Source: Microbulbifer mangrovi
GTDB taxonomy: Bacteria; Pseudomonadota; Gammaproteobacteria; Pseudomonadales; Cellvibrionaceae
NCBI RefSeq assembly: GCF_002009015.1
Contig: NZ_LZDE01000327.1
Location: 1-47,440 of the forward strand
Length of the DNA: 47,440 nucleotides
Reading direction: 5' to 3'
The translations under genes were made by a program, and so were the position numbers. The notes beneath the pieces were generated by a model. That model saw nothing but the letters and a program-made list of their open reading frames with translations. It ran no database searches and had not been told where the DNA came from. Each line of letters begins with the position of its first letter. Positions within the stretch are counted from its first letter, which is position 1. This document shows, in pieces, positions 43,236-47,440 of the stretch.

Positions 43236-44732
43236 TTATCCTACATGCCCCGCTAGAAACTCCTCGTGCGCAGGCAATTGGGCAACCGTACCCTGAATCA
43301 GGGTTTTCAGGCTCTGCATCAGATCGTTTAGCTGTGCGTCACTCAGCCCCTCGGCGATGACATGATAATCCTCAGGCAGCACACCCTGTCCGATCAATAC
43401 CTGCTGCCAGGCCACCTCGGTAAACAGGTCATCGTAATCGCGGAATACCTTGCCCGTACTGCGGAACAGCTCGATTTTTGCATTCAAGCTGTCGGGCACA
43501 GCCATATCCTCACAGGCTCGCCAAAAATCACTGTCGCGACGCTGGTTCGCCTTGTAGTGCAGGATAATGAAATCGCGAATACGCTCCATCTCCACCCTGG
43601 ACTGGCGATTGAATTCCGCCACTTCAACGTCGCGAATACCGCAATGCGGAAAACATTTGATCAGGCGGGTTGCCGCGGACTGAATCAGGTGAATCGATGT
43701 GCTCTCCAGCGGTTCCAGGAATCCGCTCGCCAGCCCCAGGCTAACCACATTGTTTTTCCACTGTTCGCGCCGATGGCCGGTATTGAACGGGATAATCCGG
43801 GCTTCCGCCAGGGCCGCTCCGGGGAGGTTGGCAAACAGCGCGTCGCGGGCCTGCTCATCGCTCCAGTGCGCACTGGAATACACCATGCCGTTACCCGTAC
43901 GGTGCTGCAGGGGAATCTGCCACTGCCAGCCGGCGCTGTGGGCGATTGACCGCGTATAGGGAACAAGTTTCTCAGCGGACTGGCTGGGTACTGCCATTGC
44001 ACGATCGCAGGGAAGCCACTTGTCCCAGCGCTCGTACTCACTACCCACGACCTTATCGATCAGCAGCCCCACAAACCCGGAGCAGTCTACAAACAGGTCT
44101 CCCTCTACCGACTGCCCGTTTTCCAGCAACAGGCTCTCTACATCCCCGGTGTTCCCGTTTTGGCGCACATCGCAGACCTTGCCCTCGATGCGCTGCACAC
44201 CGCGCTGCTCGCTGAACTTTCGCAGGTACTGCGCATATAGCCCGGCGTCAAAATGATAGGCATAGGCGATACCGGGAAGATTGGTGTTGGGTATATTGGG
44301 CAGCGGCGCAAAGCGATTATTTTTCGCCGCCTGATAATTCAGTGAGTAATCCCACAGACTGCTCGTATCGCCGTTTGCGCGGGCGCGCAGCCAGTAGTGG
44401 TGAAAATCGCAGAACGGAAAATTCTTGCCGATGTTGCCGAAGGCATGCATATAGCTACTGCCCGGGCGCGACCAGTTTTCAAACTGAATTCCAAGCTTGA
44501 TGGTGCCCCTGGTCGCCTTGAGAAAATCCTGCTCATCAATGCCCAGCGCGCGATTGAAATTCTGGATTGGCGGGATCGTGGCTTCACCGACGCCCACAGT
44601 ACCAATCTGGTCTGACTCGACCAGGGTAATGTCGACCGTCTCGCGCATACTGCGAGCCATCAGGGCTGCTGTCATCCAGCCCGCCGTGCCACCGCCAAGA
44701 ATGACTAATTTCTTTATTTTTTTATTGTTCAC
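43236..44732 (-). CDS. tryptophan-halogenase family flavoprotein
   Basis: A 498-residue FAD-dependent protein. It starts with GTG (GGGGGA six nt upstream) and has the dinucleotide motif VILGGGTAGWMTAALMA. The halogenase hallmark WxWxIP is present as WQWQIPL. The lysine that forms the chloramine in PrnA-type enzymes is at the expected place in RGTIKLGIQFENW, and SGFLEPLESTSIHLIQ matches the flavin/chloride loop. True halogenation is thus possible, but homologues beside TonB receptors in polysaccharide-degrading bacteria have no proven substrate. The TonB gene is 123 nt upstream with an intervening terminator. No flavin reductase is in the window. Confidence 0.88.
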   Translation of the reverse strand: MNNKKIKKLVILGGGTAGWMTAALMARSMRETVDITLVESDQIGTVGVGEATIPPIQNFNRALGIDEQDFLKATRGTIKLGIQFENWSRPGSSYMHAFGNIGKNFPFCDFHHYWLRARANGDTSSLWDYSLNYQAAKNNRFAPLPNIPNTNLPGIAYAYHFDAGLYAQYLRKFSEQRGVQRIEGKVCDVRQNGNTGDVESLLLENGQSVEGDLFVDCSGFVGLLIDKVVGSEYERWDKWLPCDRAMAVPSQSAEKLVPYTRSIAHSAGWQWQIPLQHRTGNGMVYSSAHWSDEQARDALFANLPGAALAEARIIPFNTGHRREQWKNNVVSLGLASGFLEPLESTSIHLIQSAATRLIKCFPHCGIRDVEVAEFNRQSRVEMERIRDFIILHYKANQRRDSDFWRACEDMAVPDSLNAKIELFRSTGKVFRDYDDLFTEVAWQQVLIGQGVLPEDYHVIAEGLSDAQLNDLMQSLKTLIQGTVAQLPAHEEFLAGHVG

Positions 44733-44795
44733 TACTATCCCCCGTTGAGGGCTCTCTCAAATTACTTCTCGCCTTCCCTGCCAATAAACTCCTGT

Positions 44796-44834
44796 AAAAC
44801 AAAAAAGGCCCCTGCAACCGGAATCACAGGGGCC
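44796..44834 (-). terminator. terminator after the TonB-dependent receptor gene
   Basis: The stem GGCCCCTG / CAGGGGCC (44807-44814, 44827-44834) has a 12-nt loop. On the - strand it is followed by T6GT4. It lies 21 nt past the receptor stop and before the halogenase gene, so read-through into that gene would be partial. Confidence 0.8.
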
Positions 44835-44855
44835 CTGATGACAACTCAGAGGTGC

Positions 44856-47440
44856 TTACAGCTCGTAGCTGAAGCCCAGCAAGAAGGTCTTGCCGTAGCT
44901 CTGGTAATCGCGAACCTGAAGTTCATTGTCACCGCTCAGTGTGGTAAACGGCTCGTCGGTCAGGTTGATGCCCTGCAGGTAAACGGACAGGCCTTCCAGA
45001 CCACCGATACCAGACTCGCCAAAGTCGTAACCCAGCTGCGCGTCGACGATGGTTTCACCCAGCACGTCTACCTGTACGGTATCGAAGCCCAGGCCATATA
45101 CGTCGCCCTTGAAGTCAGAACGCTTGCGCACACTGGTACGGGCAGAGAAACCATGGTTATCGTAGTAGATGGTCATGTTCTGGATGCTGTCAGACAAGCC
45201 CGGCAGCTCGTACTCGTTACCATTGATGTCTTCGATATCAGAGCTAACGCCAGTGTGGCTTGCCAGCAGGCCGAAACCGTCGAGGCTTTCGCTGAACATG
45301 TTGAACGGCAGAGACACAGACAACTCGTAACCCTGCAGGGTACCGCCACCGCCATTGACCTTACTGTAGCGGGTCGCGTCGGAGGAAACACCATCCGGAA
45401 TCAGGGTGGAATCCAGAGACAACACTTCGGACACATCAACTTCGTAGTTGTCGTCGAAGTGCCAGGAATCGAGGTCTTTCCAGAAAACTGCTACGGAGAA
45501 GTAACCTTCGTCGCTGAAGTAATTCTCGTAGGACAGGTCAACGCCAATCGCTTCTTTCGGCTCCAGGTAGGGGTTACCACCGGAGATTTTGAAATTGTTG
45601 CCGTTGTCATCCTGAGTCGCAGAGTACTCGAAGTTTACGGAAGAGTTCATCTCATCCATGCGAGCACGGGAGATAGTCTTGGCCGCACCGAAGCGCAGAG
45701 TCTGCTGCTCGTCGATTTCCAGAGACAGGTTCAGGCTTGGCAGCAGGTGACCGTAGTCGTGCTTCACGTTGGAGGCTTCTGCAACGACCAGGTTGTTTTC
45801 GACCTTACCGGTGTAACCTTTGGAAGTCACTTCGGTGTATACGTAGCGCAGACCAGCATTACCGGACAGCGGCAGACCTGCCACCTGAGTTTCGAAGTCC
45901 GCCTGTGCAAAGGCCGCAGTAACGGCTTCGCTGATATCGTAAGACTTGGTCAGGTGCTTGATATCAGTCAGGGATTCGTCGGTCAGCTCGTAATAGCCGT
46001 CACGCAGCATGCCAGCCGCGTCGTAGGCAATCATCTCGCCCATGCCGATGAAGTCCAAGGAAACGGTGCCCAGACGGTATTCTTCCGGCACGATCAGGGT
46101 GCTGTTTTCGGTAGTACCGTCGAAGTTCGCCAGGGTCATGTAGTAACCCTGAGAGCGCTTCACTTTCTGGCGGTCGCGGTAGGAAACACCGTAGGAAATT
46201 TCGTTGACGATACCCGCTTCAACAATTTGGGTAGCAGCCAGCTTCAGGGAGGTCAGCTCGTCATCGATTTCCGGCGCATTCAGGAAGCCGTCCTGCGCTG
46301 CATTCTCGTAGGGAGTGCCTGCGAGGTTGTATTTGTCGTTCAGCGCCTGGCTCCAGCCCCAGGTCAGCGGGCCGCCCAGCTGAATCAGGTCATAGTCGCT
46401 GTAGTCCAGACCATGCTCGAACTGTGCGCCGGTGTTACCGCCATTGAAGGTGTATGTGAGGTCATCAGCAACACCTTCGCTGTCGCCACGGCCAGTACCG
46501 GAGTAGCTCTCGAAGCTCCAGATATCGCGCTCAACCTTGGAGTGGCTGGCATCGAACTCCAGCTGGAAGTCGTCGGTGAAGTCGTACTTGGTATTGAAAC
46601 CGAAGGACTTCATTTCCGCGGAGCGGCTCTCCATGTCGTTGCGCACAACAACGCGCTGACCTTCGGTGGTACCGCTGGTTACGAAGCCGGTTGCTTCGTC
46701 AATTTCATTTGCAGTGATGCTGCCCTGGCCCCAGGCAACGGGGAGTTCGATACCGCGCAGGATCTTCTCGTCGGTGAAGTCTACGTAGAGAGCATCGAAG
46801 GTAGTGTGCAGTTTGTCATTCGGCTGCAACTCAACTACCAGCATGGCGCTGTCGCGCTCAAGCAGGGATGAACGTACAAACGGCTTGGCACCGCCCAGTA
46901 CGGAGTAATCTTCCAGTCCCGGGGTATCGTTGCGGTAGCCCCAGGAGTTCCAGCGCTCTTCCTGGTTCGGGGAGCTCATGGTGTTGTAGGCGAAAGCCAC
47001 ACCAACGGTATCATCCGCAAACTGGTCAATGTAGGAGAAGGTGCCACGATGGCCTTTGTCTTCACCATCCGGATTCAGCTTGTCAAAGCTGGTCGCTTCC
47101 AGCTGACCGTTGAACTGCACAACACGCTCGCCACGCTCCAGCGGCTTGACGGTCTGCATGTCGATCACGCCGGCAATGCCTTCAGCTTCCAGGTTGGCAG
47201 TCGGGGTTTTGTAGACGGTTACACCGCTCATGATCTCGGAGGGGTAGAGATCGAATTCCACACCGCGGTTGTCGGAGATGGAAACCTGCTCACGACCATT
47301 GAAGGTGGTGGCACTTTCATTTTCACCGAAGCCGCGAATGGTTACTCGGCTGGCACGGCCGTCCAGACGCTGGGTAGCCAGGCCCGGCAGACGGGAGATG
47401 GCTTCAGCGATGGAGGAGTCGGGCAGCTTGCCGATGTCTT
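44856..47440 (-). CDS. TonB-dependent receptor, 5' end outside the window
   Basis: The frame is open to the right edge, so the gene is partial. The apparent start at 47261 is an internal GTG valine, since the plug continues upstream: DIGKLPDSSIAEAISRLPG, then RVTIRGFGENES and FNGREQVS. This is a typical plug domain, followed by a 22-strand-type barrel with many aromatic strands and ending FLLGFSYEL. At least 861 residues are visible. It resembles the Xanthomonas/Caulobacter-type receptors (the group of Caulobacter MalA) that import maltodextrins and other glycans. Its starch-locus context supports a glucan oligosaccharide as substrate, but this is inference. Confidence 0.93.
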   Translation of the reverse strand, partial: DIGKLPDSSIAEAISRLPGLATQRLDGRASRVTIRGFGENESATTFNGREQVSISDNRGVEFDLYPSEIMSGVTVYKTPTANLEAEGIAGVIDMQTVKPLERGERVVQFNGQLEATSFDKLNPDGEDKGHRGTFSYIDQFADDTVGVAFAYNTMSSPNQEERWNSWGYRNDTPGLEDYSVLGGAKPFVRSSLLERDSAMLVVELQPNDKLHTTFDALYVDFTDEKILRGIELPVAWGQGSITANEIDEATGFVTSGTTEGQRVVVRNDMESRSAEMKSFGFNTKYDFTDDFQLEFDASHSKVERDIWSFESYSGTGRGDSEGVADDLTYTFNGGNTGAQFEHGLDYSDYDLIQLGGPLTWGWSQALNDKYNLAGTPYENAAQDGFLNAPEIDDELTSLKLAATQIVEAGIVNEISYGVSYRDRQKVKRSQGYYMTLANFDGTTENSTLIVPEEYRLGTVSLDFIGMGEMIAYDAAGMLRDGYYELTDESLTDIKHLTKSYDISEAVTAAFAQADFETQVAGLPLSGNAGLRYVYTEVTSKGYTGKVENNLVVAEASNVKHDYGHLLPSLNLSLEIDEQQTLRFGAAKTISRARMDEMNSSVNFEYSATQDDNGNNFKISGGNPYLEPKEAIGVDLSYENYFSDEGYFSVAVFWKDLDSWHFDDNYEVDVSEVLSLDSTLIPDGVSSDATRYSKVNGGGGTLQGYELSVSLPFNMFSESLDGFGLLASHTGVSSDIEDINGNEYELPGLSDSIQNMTIYYDNHGFSARTSVRKRSDFKGDVYGLGFDTVQVDVLGETIVDAQLGYDFGESGIGGLEGLSVYLQGINLTDEPFTTLSGDNELQVRDYQSYGKTFLLGFSYEL

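Noticed and set aside
44745-46871. Long antisense open frame (708 codons) opposite the TonB receptor
   Set aside because: It is a shadow of a GC-rich gene: hydrophobic low-complexity translation, no domain, no ribosome site, and the - strand gene is unmistakable.

Overview
The window looks like a chromosomal segment of a marine, polysaccharide-degrading gammaproteobacterium of the Cellvibrio/Microbulbifer/Saccharophagus type. The reasons are many secreted or lipoprotein alpha-glucan enzymes, a GH31 enzyme whose catalytic aspartates sit where I recall those of Cellvibrio japonicus Agd31B, aspartate-rich thrombospondin type 3 repeats, a TonB-dependent receptor beside a tryptophan-halogenase-like flavoprotein, and planctomycete-type cytochrome/DUF1552 proteins. 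The genus is inferred; there is no rRNA or other marker gene here.

Layout. (1) 1-2000 holds small AT-rich hypothetical genes on the + strand, possibly acquired. (2) 2267-7813 holds housekeeping or accessory genes: aldo/keto reductase, spermidine-synthase-like methyltransferase, DUF2986, GNAT, an esterase lipoprotein, two small envelope proteins and a large GST-like protein. (3) 7994-16878 is an alpha-glucan block: a modular GH13 amylase on the - strand, divergent from a + strand operon of cyclomaltodextrinase-like GH13, GH31 alpha-glucosidase/transglucosidase and a GH13 lipoprotein. (4) 25342-16934 is a tight - strand run of ten genes: thermostable-hemolysin family protein, AMP-ligase, heme-oxygenase-like diiron protein, SDR, a periplasmic repeat protein, response regulator, histidine kinase, cupredoxin, FTR1 iron permease and an outer-membrane-type protein. 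A PmrA-like box lies in front of it. (5) 25586-26425 is a DUF3014 protein. (6) 37561-26501 is a second alpha-glucan block on the - strand: a GH13 lipoprotein with its own terminator, then an operon of an 1880-residue starch-binding/PQQ-type/multiheme protein, a DUF1552 Tat protein and a second GH13 lipoprotein paralogous to the first. (7) 37819-38664 is a tandem universal stress protein. (8) 38736-47440 holds a large Ca-binding-repeat lipoprotein, a secreted esterase, the halogenase-like flavoprotein and a TonB receptor that runs off the right edge.

How it fits together. Blocks 3, 6 and probably 8 describe starch or maltodextrin capture and breakdown outside the inner membrane. Amylases and cyclomaltodextrinase cut, the GH31 enzyme trims or rearranges oligosaccharides, and the TonB receptor may import them. 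The 1880-residue protein suggests an added oxidative step on starch, with electrons passed to c-type hemes. Copies of a GGGGAGGAGG-like element in three intergenic regions hint at shared regulation.

Block 4 is the best candidate for an undescribed system. It is an acyl-type pathway (ligase, diiron oxidase, SDR, GNAT-like hemolysin family protein) co-transcribed with its own two-component system and an iron/cupredoxin uptake module. Its product is unknown. No tRNA, rRNA, CRISPR array, transposase or integrase was found.
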